This document shows positions 26,269 to 34,730 of a DNA stretch of 64,000 nucleotides, piece by piece (the first letter of the stretch is position 1; each line of letters opens with the position of its first letter). Below the pieces are notes generated by a model. The model made no database searches. It was not told the origin of the DNA and saw nothing but the letters and a program-made list of their open reading frames with translations. Origin of the DNA: Acidisarcina polymorpha (GTDB taxonomy: Bacteria > Acidobacteriota > Terriglobia > Terriglobales > Acidobacteriaceae); the NCBI RefSeq assembly GCF_003330725.1, contig NZ_CP030840.1:6628116-6692115 (forward strand), given 5' to 3'. A program made the translations under genes and the position numbers.

Positions 26269-26799
26269 ATGAAGATCGGCGAGGCTTCGGCCCTCATTCG
26301 AACACCCCTCATTGAGTGGGACCGTCGTCAATCCTGGTGCGATCTTGGCTCGGGAAACGGGACCTTCACGCGAGCTTTGGCTCGGTTGCTTGCACCCGGT
26401 AGCACGATCTACGCGGTCGATTTCGACGGAAGCATCCTCGAGGAGATCCCCGAACGGCACAACGGAGTGGAGATTCGCAAGATCGTTGGAGATCTCGAGA
26501 GCCACACCCTTCGGTTACCTATCGTGGAAGGAGTGCTCATGGCCAACACGCTGCACTTCATCCGCGAGCAGCAGTCGCTGCTGCGAAGACTTCTGACTGT
26601 GACTGATCGTTTCTTGGTTGTCGAGTATGAGCGGTCCAAGTCGAGCCGATGGGGTCCGTATCCAGTTCGTTTCGAGAAGCTAACTCAACTCTTCAGTGAG
26701 GTCGGAATGGACCGCGTCGAAAAGCTGGCGACTCGGCCTTCCTTGTTCGGCGGCACGATGTACTCAGCTTTGGCACAGCGCTCCAGGACATCCTCTTGA
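26269..26799 (+). CDS. Class I SAM-dependent methyltransferase
   Basis: A 176-residue single-domain methyltransferase using S-adenosylmethionine. Motif I is WCDLGSGNGTFTRALARLL (residues about 23-41). The acidic end of beta 2 is IYAVDFDGSILEEIP, motif II/III is around EGVLMANTLHFI, and the last strands are DRFLVVEYERSKSSRWGPY and LFGGTMYSALAQR. It is short for the fold, with little extra substrate-binding sequence, so the substrate is not predictable. It stands alone between repair genes and a stretch of gene debris. Confidence 0.82.
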   Translation: MKIGEASALIRTPLIEWDRRQSWCDLGSGNGTFTRALARLLAPGSTIYAVDFDGSILEEIPERHNGVEIRKIVGDLESHTLRLPIVEGVLMANTLHFIREQQSLLRRLLTVTDRFLVVEYERSKSSRWGPYPVRFEKLTQLFSEVGMDRVEKLATRPSLFGGTMYSALAQRSRTSS

Positions 26800-26839
26800 T
26801 GAATCCTGGAAGGAGCGCCCGAGCGACTGAGCCGTCCGC

Positions 26840-27000
26840 TCAGCGTTCACTTGGGCGCAGCGCCAACAATCTTGGAAGTACGGCGAACGACCAAGCCGGA
26901 TCAGTGACGCGCTTTCCGTCGTAAAGATTGCGGAGGGTCTCCGTATAGGCGTAAAAAGGCACGCCTCTACGGAAAGCCACCTCGGTCCCTACGTGCAACA
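26840..27000 (-). pseudogene. C-terminal fragment of an unidentified gene
   Basis: A minus-strand frame ending at a stop at 26840-26842 reads RRGVPFYAYTETLRNLYDGK and DPAWSFAVLPRLLALRPSER. It looks protein-coding but has no beginning: upstream the frame runs into unrelated sequence. I do not recognise the parent protein. The rest of the 26800-27372 gap holds only the hairpin at 27133-27173. Confidence 0.4.
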
Positions 27001-27132
27001 ACGCAAGCGTGGCTCAATACTCCATCGGGAAGCGCTACACAACGTCGGCAACTCGTAATTTGGGAATGACTTTGTCGGGAGCATCGCAGCTTATAGGGTG
27101 CACGCCTCTCGTGGCTTTCTTTGTATGTAATT

Positions 27133-27173
27133 AAGGCCTTCATTCCGTTCCACTTGCGCTGCATGAAGGCCTT
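27133..27173. repeat. Perfect 11-bp inverted repeat (hairpin)
   Basis: AAGGCCTTCAT at 27133-27143 and ATGAAGGCCTT at 27163-27173 form a perfect stem around a 19-base loop. There is no following T run, so it is not a standard intrinsic terminator. It lies 200 bp ahead of the nitroreductase gene. Confidence 0.6.
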
Positions 27174-27372
27174 CCTTGATCGTTATGAACGGGCGACATG
27201 GACATCCTAAGTTCGTTCGGCGGAATTCGCCTATCTTTTGTCTCAATCCGATAGATTCCCTCGCCGCTTATGCGCGTCCGAACAAGAGGATAGTGAGGGG
27301 CTGTAATCGTTTGGCCGGTCTCCCACGTAGTACTCGATTCCACGCATCGTGTAGACAGAATGAGGAGCATAC

Positions 27373-28005
27373 ATGAGTGAGTTCAGCGAAGTTCTTTACG
27401 CCCGCACTGCCACAGAGCATTACGATCCCACAGTTTCCATTTCAGATCTGGAAATTCGCGAGCTTGTTCAGGCAGCAACCGAGGCTCCATCGGCATTCAA
27501 CGTACAGCCCTGGCGCTTTCTCGCGGTGACAGATCAGGCATTGCGTGAACAACTCAAGGAAGCGACGGTCGTTCCCAACCAGAAGAGAGTGGTGGAAGCT
27601 CCCTTGAGTCTTTTTGTGCTCGGTGATTTGGACGGGCACAAGAACCTTCAGGCGATCCTTAATGAGGCGGTGGAGGCAAACTCTTTGCGACGCGAAATCG
27701 CTGACGCCTGGCTCGGCATGGCGAACAACATGTACGCCACAGATCCGACGCTTGCCAAGGAGGAGGCTATTCGCTCCTGCTCATTGGCGGCGATGGTGCT
27801 GATGCTGGCAGCGGCGGATCGAGGATATGTAAGCTGCCCCATTGGTTTCAATGCTGCACAAGCAAAAAAGATTCTGTCTATAAGTGATCGCTTTGTGCCG
27901 GTGATGTGGCTCACAGTAGGCCGGCCCGCTCCGGGAAATACGCCGCGACGGCCGAGGCTACCGGTGGAGAAGATTCTCGCATTCAACAGCGCCAGGGAGT
28001 TTTGA
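27373..28005 (+). CDS. Nitroreductase-family FMN oxidoreductase
   Basis: A 210-residue flavoprotein of the nitroreductase superfamily, which uses FMN and NAD(P)H to reduce nitro-aromatics, quinones or similar compounds. Family blocks are RTATEHYDPTVSISD (FMN phosphate contact), LVQAATEAPSAFNVQPWRFL, AAMVLMLAAADRGYVSCPIG and the end VMWLTVGRPAPGNTPRRPRL. The ATG at 27373 follows AGGAG six bases upstream. It is a single gene with no clear operon partner. Probably cytoplasmic; the physiological substrate is unknown. Confidence 0.9.
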   Translation: MSEFSEVLYARTATEHYDPTVSISDLEIRELVQAATEAPSAFNVQPWRFLAVTDQALREQLKEATVVPNQKRVVEAPLSLFVLGDLDGHKNLQAILNEAVEANSLRREIADAWLGMANNMYATDPTLAKEEAIRSCSLAAMVLMLAAADRGYVSCPIGFNAAQAKKILSISDRFVPVMWLTVGRPAPGNTPRRPRLPVEKILAFNSAREF

Positions 28006-28528
28006 AGTCCGTTCTCCCATTCGGATTTCTTCTCCTTCAGATATCGAGCGATGTAGCCTGCCGTTCTCTTGCACGTCGGTGTCGAGATGCTGAAAGTTGC
28101 GCTGCAGGTCGCGAGCGACCTTGATGTCTTCTCCCTCACGGCGCGGAAAAAAGAGTCCGTGGAGGTCTCCCAGTCGACCCCGGCCCGGTAAGGCTGTCAG
28201 ATGTTCGAAGTTTTGCTTTACTCGAGCCGACACATGAGGCTTAGTACGAGATGTGCGATTCGGCAGAGCGAAAGTTCGGCAGGAGGTGCACCCGGAGGGT
28301 TGATTTGTATCTGCGGTCCCCCGCACTCTAGAACCTCGACTGGGAGGACAGGTCGAGTCACTCGTTGAGGAGCATCGCTCGCGCTTTTGATTTGCAAGGA
28401 AGAACGTTGGGCTGTGCGTAAGGAGCGCTCTTTGGGTTCATAAACCAAGAAGCTCGGAATAGTGCGCGAATGTTTCATACATCGGCGCCGCGCGGGATCC
28501 AGCAGACGAGCCCATAACCTCTTGCTCG
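28006..28528. other. 523-bp region without a supported gene
   Basis: Overlapping minus frames (27958-28326, 28218-28478) are rich in arginine and proline with no family features. I see no gene or RNA here. The last part leads into the operator and promoter of the XRE operon. Confidence 0.4.
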
Positions 28529-28542
28529 TTGCGTATACGCAA
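28529..28542. promoter_or_regulatory. Perfect 14-bp palindrome, likely XRE operator
   Basis: TTGCGTATACGCAA is fully self-complementary and lies directly upstream of TATAGT (28544-28549), a good -10 box, 27 bp ahead of the XRE regulator start at 28569. A dimeric HTH protein bound here would block the promoter, so autoregulation is likely. Confidence 0.65.
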
Positions 28543-28568
28543 TATAGTATTTCGGTTGAGGAAGTAGA

Positions 28569-28814
28569 ATGCTCTATAACCGCATAGCCGTGCTTCGTTC
28601 TGAACGTTCGCTGAGCCGACAGGCGCTGGCGCAGGCAGTGAGCGTCAATACGCAGACGATCGGATTCTTAGAGAGAGGCGACTACACGCCGTCTTTGGAG
28701 TTGGCCTTCAAGATTAGTCGGTTCTTTAAACTCCCGGTGGAGGCGATTTTCTCGCCGGATCCATTTCGGCCGCTGAGCGAACAGGTGTACATGCTGGAGA
28801 AAAGGGAGGCGTAG
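28569..28814 (+). CDS. XRE-family small HTH regulator
   Basis: An 81-residue Cro/CI-type DNA-binding protein consisting of just the HTH domain. It has LRSERSLSRQALAQAVSVN (helices 1-2), TQTIGFLERGDYTPSL (recognition helix and turn) and ALKISRFF-like AFKISRFFKLPVEAIF. Such small YozG-like regulators often control neighbouring membrane-protein genes. GAGGAAG precedes the ATG. It is followed two bases after its stop by a membrane protein gene, and then by another, all with strong ribosome sites, forming a compact three-gene operon. The palindrome at 28529-28542 is its probable operator. Confidence 0.9.
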   Translation: MLYNRIAVLRSERSLSRQALAQAVSVNTQTIGFLERGDYTPSLELAFKISRFFKLPVEAIFSPDPFRPLSEQVYMLEKREA

Positions 28815-28816
28815 CT

Positions 28817-29461
28817 ATGACTGAACCGAAAGCAGGCTTCATTTCAAGGCAGCCGAGGAAGGCGCAAACACCAACTCGAAGGCAATGGAACTGGCTCGTG
28901 GCTCTATCAATAGTTGGCCCAGCGAGCTTATTCGTAATTGGAGTCTTCAATCTGTCAGCTATGAGGGATACCAGTCACCTTTACGGGATTGCAGCAGCAC
29001 TTGATTGCCTGCTGGCTCTGGTTCTGGGACTATTCCTGTTGCGACTCATACGTCCCATGTCTTCGATCGCAACGGAAGAGGACCGCGCAAGATGGACTTA
29101 CGGAAAAACGTTTGGGGAACCCACCGAGATGGAGAAGGTCCGGGTGAAGCACCAGATGCGTTACGAACTCCAGTCCGAAGGAAAAGTGCAAAATGAGCGA
29201 GATGCAGCGATGCAACGGAACGCGGAGGGACATGCGTTTCGGCTATTTAGACGCGGATTGCCAAGGTTGATCTTGGTCTGGTGGGGAGCCGGTTTGTGCA
29301 TGCCTATCGGTCTAGCGCGGACTGAGCTTCTGTTCGGCGCGCTCGCCTGTACTGGAATCGTCATCGCGGTCCTGTCATTGCCCGAGCTGATTCGAGTGTG
29401 GATGATGCCGAACGTTCTCGGTGAACCGCATTTGGTGCTGGGTGGGCCAAAGGAGGTGTAG
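28817..29461 (+). CDS. Four-helix membrane protein of the XRE operon (first)
   Basis: A 214-residue inner-membrane protein of no recognised family. Two membrane helices lie near residues 27-47 (VALSIVGPASLFVIGVFNL) and 55-77 (AAALDCLLALVLGLFLLRLI). Then comes a hydrophilic stretch of about 75 residues rich in Glu/Arg (EDRARWTYGKTFGEPTEMEK), and two more helices near 150-190 (LILVWWGAGLCMPIGL, FGALACTGIVIAVLSL). The short tail is polar. GGAGG lies at the end of the regulator gene, ahead of the ATG. With the next gene it forms a pair of similar layout, perhaps subunits of one complex. Function unknown. Confidence 0.75.
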   Translation: MTEPKAGFISRQPRKAQTPTRRQWNWLVALSIVGPASLFVIGVFNLSAMRDTSHLYGIAAALDCLLALVLGLFLLRLIRPMSSIATEEDRARWTYGKTFGEPTEMEKVRVKHQMRYELQSEGKVQNERDAAMQRNAEGHAFRLFRRGLPRLILVWWGAGLCMPIGLARTELLFGALACTGIVIAVLSLPELIRVWMMPNVLGEPHLVLGGPKEV

Positions 29462-29463
29462 CC

Positions 29464-30138
29464 ATGCTGAACACCAATACAGCGAACCTTCGGTTTCTAG
29501 GGATTGACATGCAGGCACGTTGGCGGCGGAGAGTCGCTGTAGTGGCGTCATATATAGTTTTTGGTGTGGCGATGCTGTCGATACAAGCACAAATATGGGA
29601 TGCCTTCGGACATCCATACTGGGTGATGTGGGTGATGTCGTTTGTCTTAGTCTTTTTAGGTGTTTTTCGTGACGGCGCCCTCGTCAAAAGTTTCTTTGTG
29701 CCGAAGCAGGCGCCTGCAGAAATGTTAATGGTTGGCAGCCTGGATGAGTGGGCACGATACAGGTATGGGACAACAGGATTTGAGGAAAGCTCGGCGGAAC
29801 AACAAGAGGATCTTTTAAAAAGATACCGCGTCGGGACATACCTGATGCCGCGAAGCGGAAGCCGGGAGCATCGTCCTTGGCTTCCAGATGAACGCGAGGC
29901 CGGCGAGCGAGACCGTGCGTCGCGGAGAACACTGGTGCTGCTGGGCACGTATCTGACGAGCATGGCAGGAGTCTATTCAATTCATCCGGATCGCCTGACG
30001 AAGACGCAGGATGTGGTGGCGCTGCTGCTCCAGCTCATCGTAATGGCGATAACGCTTCCCAAGGCAATTGTGCTTTGGGAGGAGCCGGATCCGCGCGAGG
30101 AATCGGGGGAGATGGAGCTGATCGACAAGAAAGCGTGA
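29464..30138 (+). CDS. Four-helix membrane protein of the XRE operon (second)
   Basis: A 224-residue membrane protein with the same plan as its neighbour: helices near residues 24-45 (VAVVASYIVFGVAMLSI) and 52-70 (WVMWVMSFVLVFLGVF), a roughly 85-residue polar middle (DEWARYRYGTTGFEESSAEQ), and helices near 157-174 and 183-203 (VVALLLQLIVMAITLP). AAGGAGGTG lies ahead of the ATG and overlaps the previous stop, so translation is coupled. No family is recognised. The operon form (small XRE repressor plus two membrane proteins) suggests a regulated stress or transport-related unit; this is inference. Confidence 0.75.
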   Translation: MLNTNTANLRFLGIDMQARWRRRVAVVASYIVFGVAMLSIQAQIWDAFGHPYWVMWVMSFVLVFLGVFRDGALVKSFFVPKQAPAEMLMVGSLDEWARYRYGTTGFEESSAEQQEDLLKRYRVGTYLMPRSGSREHRPWLPDEREAGERDRASRRTLVLLGTYLTSMAGVYSIHPDRLTKTQDVVALLLQLIVMAITLPKAIVLWEEPDPREESGEMELIDKKA

Positions 30139-30301
30139 CGACGCCAGAGCGCAGCTGCTGCTGAAGTCTGTCCCAGAGGCTTCTGTGAATTTTGATTCGA
30201 AAGGGTTTGACTTAGGTAAGAGTGGCCGAGACAATTGCTTTAGTTTGATGTTTTGCATGTTGCGCATGCATCGGGCAGACGATGGTAGAAATGGAGGCAC
30301 C

Positions 30302-30745
30302 GTGATTCGGAACTTGCTGTTCAGCATAGCTTCGTTTGCTTTGGGCGTCTCTGTCACCGTTGCTCAACAACCACAATCCGTGATTCGCATTAAACTGCTC
30401 AACGGCCTAAATGGGAACCCTTTGAAGCTCACTAAAGTTGGACTTGAAGCTTCCCCCGGCTATCGGGAGATTAACGTCCAAACCGATCAAAACGGCGTTG
30501 CAGCCATAAGCATCTCGAAGGACTCCACGATCTTAACTCACAACACAAAGCTCTATGTCGCCTGCGCCGATGAGCCAGGCGGATTGGTTCACAATGAGTT
30601 CAAGGTCAGCGAAATCCTATTAAAGGGGATCGTGCAGCCGGTCGCAAAGCCAAACCGATGCAGCAAGACCACTAGCACTTCGGTTCCGGGAGAGCTCGTA
30701 CTGTTCGTGCGCCCTTGGGAATTCCTGGAAAATAGTCCACTCTAG
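30302..30745 (+). CDS. Secreted hypothetical protein with carboxypeptidase-regulatory-like fold
   Basis: A 147-residue exported protein starting at GTG 30302, with GGAGG a few bases upstream; a longer frame from 30185 lacks such support. The signal peptide is IRNLLFSIASFALGVSVTVA, cut near AQQ. The mature part reads like an Ig-like/CarboxypepD_reg-type beta domain (IRIKLLNGLNGNPLKLTKVG, TDQNGVAAISISKD) with two cysteines (VACADEPG, PNRCSK). Proteins of this kind are common as secreted adhesion or scaffold domains. No catalytic motif is seen. A hairpin (30764-30790) follows its stop. Confidence 0.65.
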   Translation: MIRNLLFSIASFALGVSVTVAQQPQSVIRIKLLNGLNGNPLKLTKVGLEASPGYREINVQTDQNGVAAISISKDSTILTHNTKLYVACADEPGGLVHNEFKVSEILLKGIVQPVAKPNRCSKTTSTSVPGELVLFVRPWEFLENSPL

Positions 30746-30763
30746 TAAGTGCCTCTCTATAAG

Positions 30764-30790
30764 GTGCCCTTTTTTATAGCCAAAGGGCAC
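30764..30790 (+). terminator. Hairpin after the 30302 gene
   Basis: GTGCCCTTT (30764-30772) pairs perfectly with AAAGGGCAC (30782-30790) around a 9-base loop, 19 bp after the stop at 30745. The T-rich tract is inside the left arm and loop rather than after the stem, so terminator function is plausible but not certain. Confidence 0.5.
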
Positions 30791-30858
30791 AGACCAGCCT
30801 GCGATTATCAGGGACGTCATTCTAATTCTGCTGGTGAGGGACACTTTTAGGAGGACGG

Positions 30859-32241
30859 GTGAAGCGACTACTGCTGACGCTGGCTTTCTGGGCTTGTGTA
30901 AGCCTTGCTCAGGAACCTTCCTCGCCGGTGACCTTGATTCAACACGTCACCGTCATCAACGTAGTGACGGGCGAAGAGGCCAAGGAGCAGACAGTCAAGC
31001 TTCAAGGAGGCCGGATTCTCTCTGTCGCGCCGACAGAACCTGCAGATGGTGCATCTCCGGGTGCTGTCGATGGTCACGGAGGCTTTCTCATTCCTGGCTT
31101 ATGGGACATGCATGTCCACGTCCATGGAACGGGCGAGTTGCCCCTGTACATTGCGAATGGCGTAACGGGAGTTCGCATGATGGCCGGGGAGCGGGACACG
31201 GCAGCTCTACGAGTTGAGCTCTCCGAAAGGAAACCCTCGCCCTTTATTTATTTGGCAAGCGCAATCGTCGACGGCAGTTCGCCAATGTGGCCCGGCTCGA
31301 TCGTCGTCAAGAAGCCTGCGGATGCGCGCCGCACAGTCGATGAGATCAAAGCTGGCGGGGCTGATTTCATCAAGGTATATGACGGAGTTCCACGCGACGC
31401 TTACTTCGCTTTGGCGGATGAGGCGAAGCTGCAGCACATGGACTTTGAAGGCCATGTCCCGGAGGCGGTCACGGCCCAGGAGGCCTCGGCTGCCGGTCAG
31501 CGTTCGATGGAACACCTCACGGGAATTGCGCTGGCGTGTTCGAGCAAACAGGAGATTTTGAACGCCGCCATCGAACATGCACGATTCTTTCTCGATCGGC
31601 TCAGGGTGGAGGCTGAGGGCTACCGCAGCTTCGACCAGGCAAAGTGTCAGGCTCTTTTTGCCGAGTTTCGTCAGAACGATACCTGGCAGGTGCCGACGTT
31701 GACAGTGAATCGCATGTGGCGCAGGCTGGACGATTCCAAGATGACCTCAGATCCCCGATTGGTTTACGTTGGTCGTAAGTCAAGAAGCAGGTGGAATGAT
31801 AGAACTCAGCCGCAGATCAGACGCTGGAACAACGCGGACTACCAAATGGCGCGGGGAATCTTTGGGGTGGATGAGAGGATTGTGGGCGGCATGTACAGGG
31901 CTGGCGTACCGCTCTTGGCTGGGACGGATGCAATGAACCCCTATTGCTTACCGGGTTTCAGCCTTCATGACGAGCTAGCGCTCATGGTCGATTCAGGCCT
32001 CTCGCCGCTCGCCGCCCTGCAAACCGCAACGATCAATCCCGCTCGATTTCTGCATCGGACATCTGAGGTGGGAAGCGTCGAAGCGGGCAAAAGCGCCGAT
32101 CTGGTCCTGCTCCGTGCCGATCCGCTTGCCGACATTCACAACACGATTCAGATTGAGGCCGTGTGGCTGCATGGCCAATACTTCGATCATGCTGCGATCT
32201 TAGGTCTCTTGGAAGCCGTAAAATTGGAGGCGAAACATTGA
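30859..32241 (+). CDS. Secreted metal-dependent amidohydrolase
   Basis: A 460-residue exported amidohydrolase (imidazolonepropionase/prolidase-like group) that hydrolyses C-N bonds with one or two metal ions. The signal peptide KRLLLTLAFWACVSLAQ leads the protein. Metal ligands are visible: HxH in GLWDMHVHVHGTG, the carbamylated-Lys candidate in GADFIKVYDGV, His in HMDFEGHVPEAV and GQRSMEHLTG, Asp in VPLLAGTDAMNP. The C-terminal beta-sandwich motif SVEAGKSADLVLL is complete. GTG at 30859 is supported by AGGAGG. It resembles the broken gene at 5363-6827 and the tandem pair at 36442-39482. The substrate is unknown; peptides or cyclic amides are usual. Confidence 0.88.
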   Translation: MKRLLLTLAFWACVSLAQEPSSPVTLIQHVTVINVVTGEEAKEQTVKLQGGRILSVAPTEPADGASPGAVDGHGGFLIPGLWDMHVHVHGTGELPLYIANGVTGVRMMAGERDTAALRVELSERKPSPFIYLASAIVDGSSPMWPGSIVVKKPADARRTVDEIKAGGADFIKVYDGVPRDAYFALADEAKLQHMDFEGHVPEAVTAQEASAAGQRSMEHLTGIALACSSKQEILNAAIEHARFFLDRLRVEAEGYRSFDQAKCQALFAEFRQNDTWQVPTLTVNRMWRRLDDSKMTSDPRLVYVGRKSRSRWNDRTQPQIRRWNNADYQMARGIFGVDERIVGGMYRAGVPLLAGTDAMNPYCLPGFSLHDELALMVDSGLSPLAALQTATINPARFLHRTSEVGSVEAGKSADLVLLRADPLADIHNTIQIEAVWLHGQYFDHAAILGLLEAVKLEAKH

Positions 32242-32264
32242 CCTCGAAAATGACTTTGCCGGTG

Positions 32265-32840
32265 CATAGTTACCTTTCGTCCTGTCAGCCTTTGCGATAG
32301 CTGCGATCAACCCGCCGTTTCTGCTTGGTCAGGTCGTCCAAATTGGCCCCTCAGATCCCAATTTCTGCAACAAGGTTGAACACATCAAGGCCGAATCTTC
32401 GGGTGAGCACGCCGACGCACATCTCTGGCCGTTTGGTCGATCAGGCTGGAGCGCCCCTGAAGACTTCAAAAGTCGAGCTTCGGAGCTATCTTTCGGGAAC
32501 GCAGCAAACGCCAGTCAAGATCGTCACCACAGACACCGATGGTGAATTCGATCTGGGAAAACTTGGCCCTGGCAAATATCGCCTGCTCCCTTCTTCTACA
32601 AGGGCGCTTGAACAGCCCCAGCACTTCAGCTGTCCGAAAGAAGAGCGCAAGCTCGCAGTAGACTCAGAGCCAACCCTACCGATCTTCCTCTATCAGGTTG
32701 TCCGATTCGCTGATTGGAATTCGTCGGCGCCAGGAGGGCGGATGATCGATCTCTACTGCAGCGCGAGGGCTACTCCGCCGGAAAGCGACGCCTTCGAGCG
32801 CCGCGTTCCCACCATTGGCAGCGGCACAATTATCCTAGAC
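32265..32840 (+). pseudogene. Broken secreted carboxypeptidase-regulatory-like protein
   Basis: Remnant of an exported beta-domain protein. A hydrophobic leader-like stretch (FVLSAFAIAAINPPFLLG) and PSDPNFCNKVEHIKAES lie in one frame. The body follows in another: HISGRLVDQAGAPLKTSKVE, VTTDTDGEFDLGKLGPGKYR and then EEERK-like PKEERKLAVDSEPTLP. At least one frame change near 32415 joins them. No proper start codon is found, and the end dissolves into arginine-rich sequence before the beta-lactamase remnant. The two broken genes lie head to tail on the plus strand. Confidence 0.55.
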
Positions 32841-32841
32841 A

Positions 32842-33726
32842 TTGCGCCATCTTCTTGTGCTCGTACCGATCATGTTTCCTGCCGTTACCATCCATTCCCA
32901 AACATTACTGCAGCAGCGAATCACTATATTGGCGAAAGAAGCGAATGATGTCGTCTCTGTGTCCTGCTCACTGCCGGGAACAAACCTGGATTACAATCTC
33001 AACGCACACGGCCATCAACCGATGCAATCGGCGTTTAAGCTGCCTCTGGGACTTGCTGTCCTGCACGCGCTAGAGCAAGGGTAGCTATCGCTCGACCGAC
33101 AGGTGCGCTTCCTTCCCTCGGATATCTACAAAGACACGTACAGTCCGCTTCAGGATTCGCACCCGAAAGCGAACGTTGACGTTCCTCTTCATGAGTTGCT
33201 CGAACTGTCTGTCGGTCGATCCGACAATACAGCGACGGACACTCTGCTCCGGCTTATGGGTGGAACAGTGCCGGTCCAAAATTATCTCGACACACTCGGA
33301 TTGCAAGGCATTCAGATACGGGATACGGAACGTAGTCTCCATGACGACGAGCGACGTCAATACCGCAATTTCGAGGAGCCTGCAGCTTTGTGAAGCTGCT
33401 GCGCTTGCTCGCAGATACTTCGCCGCTGAACGGCGAACGCACTCAGTACCTCCTCGCAATCATGACTCATCTCCCTCTGCACCGAAGCTACTGAAGGGCT
33501 CGCTCTCAACTGGCGCCATCGTTGCACAAAAGACGGGACCATCCGGCTATGAGAATGGCATGGCAGCAGCTACGAACGATGTGGGGCTATCACGCTGCCC
33601 GACGGACGCCGTCTCGCCCTAGCCGTCCTCGTGACAGATGCTCATGCCGATGAAGCCGCAGTGGAACACACCATCGCTTCGATCGCTCGTGCCTGTTACG
33701 ACGCAGCGCTCGCGGCGAAGCCATGA
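32842..33726 (+). pseudogene. Class A beta-lactamase (PER-like), broken
   Basis: A class A serine beta-lactamase, recognisable through its complete set of motifs but split by a stop and frameshifts. A signal-like start (LLVLVPIMFPAVTIHS) leads to the active-site serine block MQSAFKLPLGLAVLHAL (SxxK), then a TAG stop at 33082-33084. The same frame resumes with LSLDRQVRFLPSDIYKDTYS and the SDN loop LLELSVGRSDNTATDTLLRL. The Glu166 region ERSLHDDERRQYRN follows, then frame changes near 33365 and 33390. KTG survives in IVAQKTGPSGYENGMAAATN, and after another change near 33590 the end VLVTDAHADEAAVEHTIASI reaches TGA at 33724-33726. The long omega region recalls PER/TLA-type enzymes. It is not functional as it stands. 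Confidence 0.85.
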
Positions 33727-34143
33727 ATGGGCCTTCGGATGCATTCCCCTTAAATTCTATAAAGCGAATAAGGAGACGTAGTTGCTGGTGATATCGTCCA
33801 ACCGTCAGCCCGGTCTCTGTTTCGACCGGCGCATGAAGGAACGTTCAAACATCACGGAGGTTGCGTCAACTTCGCTAAGCTGAACTGTGCCGGACGTCGC
33901 TAACGAATTGCGCCATCAAGTTGTGGCTTGTAGAGTCTGCGGAAATGAAAGATCCAACGCCGTTTGGACATTCGCTGCAGGCAATTCAGCGCAACCTGGC
34001 CGTCTGGATCCATTTGCTATACAGTCGATGGACCGCTCTACTACGCTTTATGAAGTTGGTTTGTCATGGACGGCGTCGCTCAGAGGGTGTCTTTCACGAT
34101 GCGGAAATCCGACCTACCGGAAGTTGGTTCCAGGGGGAAAATC
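33727..34143. other. 417-bp region without a supported gene
   Basis: Plus frames 33887-34147 and 33921-34157 are open but show no family features and no ribosome sites. I see nothing definite between the beta-lactamase remnant and the DUF1801 remnant. Confidence 0.4.
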
Positions 34144-34583
34144 ATAGCCGAAAATAAGACCAAACCGACAAACATGAACGTTCGGCGTTTCTCGATGCGT
34201 GCGCTGACGAGGCGCGACGCATAGAGGCTGAGGCTCTGACCAAGCTGATGCAGAAGGTCACCGGCAACGAACCCGCGATGTGGGGTCCCGCCATGTGGGG
34301 TCCCTCGATCATCGGATTCGACAGCTACCACTATAACTACGAGAGCGGACGTGAAGGCGATATGCTCATAGTCGGCTTTTCGCCACGTAAGGCCGCAAAT
34401 GTTTTGTACGGCATGATCGGCTTTGATGGTGCTGAGCCGTTACTCGCTAAACTCGGCAGACACACTACCGGCAAGGGATGCCTTTACATCAAGAAGCTCG
34501 CGGATGTAGACATTAGGGTGCTTGAGACACTCGCCGAAAAGGCCGATGAAACCACTACGGCGCAATACCCAAAACGAGCATAG
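34144..34583 (+). pseudogene. DUF1801 protein with lost start, frameshift and internal duplication
   Basis: A DUF1801 (YdhG-like) small protein, normally about 130-140 residues. The N-terminal piece AENKTKPTNMNV begins at ATA 34144, where the family has ATG. The frame is then lost and regained as FLDACADEARRIEAEAL, KLMQKVTGNEPAMWGP and SYHYNYESGREGDMLIVGFS. The pocket motif MWGPS is preceded by an extra AMWGP: 34275-34304 is a 15-bp tandem duplication with one mismatch. The C-terminal part (YIKKLADVDIRVLETLAEKA) is intact, so ATG at 34248 could still give a 111-residue product. Three independent lesions argue for a decaying gene. Confidence 0.75.
34275..34304 (+). repeat. 15-bp tandem duplication inside the DUF1801 remnant
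   Basis: GCGATGTGGGGTCCC (34275-34289) is followed by GCCATGTGGGGTCCC (34290-34304), duplicating five codons (AMWGP) in frame. Such a repeat fits replication slippage. Confidence 0.8.
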
Positions 34584-34730
34584 CCCTTCTTGTGCTTGCG
34601 CTGGGATTGGCAACGACCGGACCTGACATTCCTAACGAAGGGACTGATATCGATAGGCGGATTGGCCTTTGCCGAAGCGAAGAGGCGTCTATTGGCTCAT
34701 TCTGAAACGATGAACCAGATTAGAGGGTTT

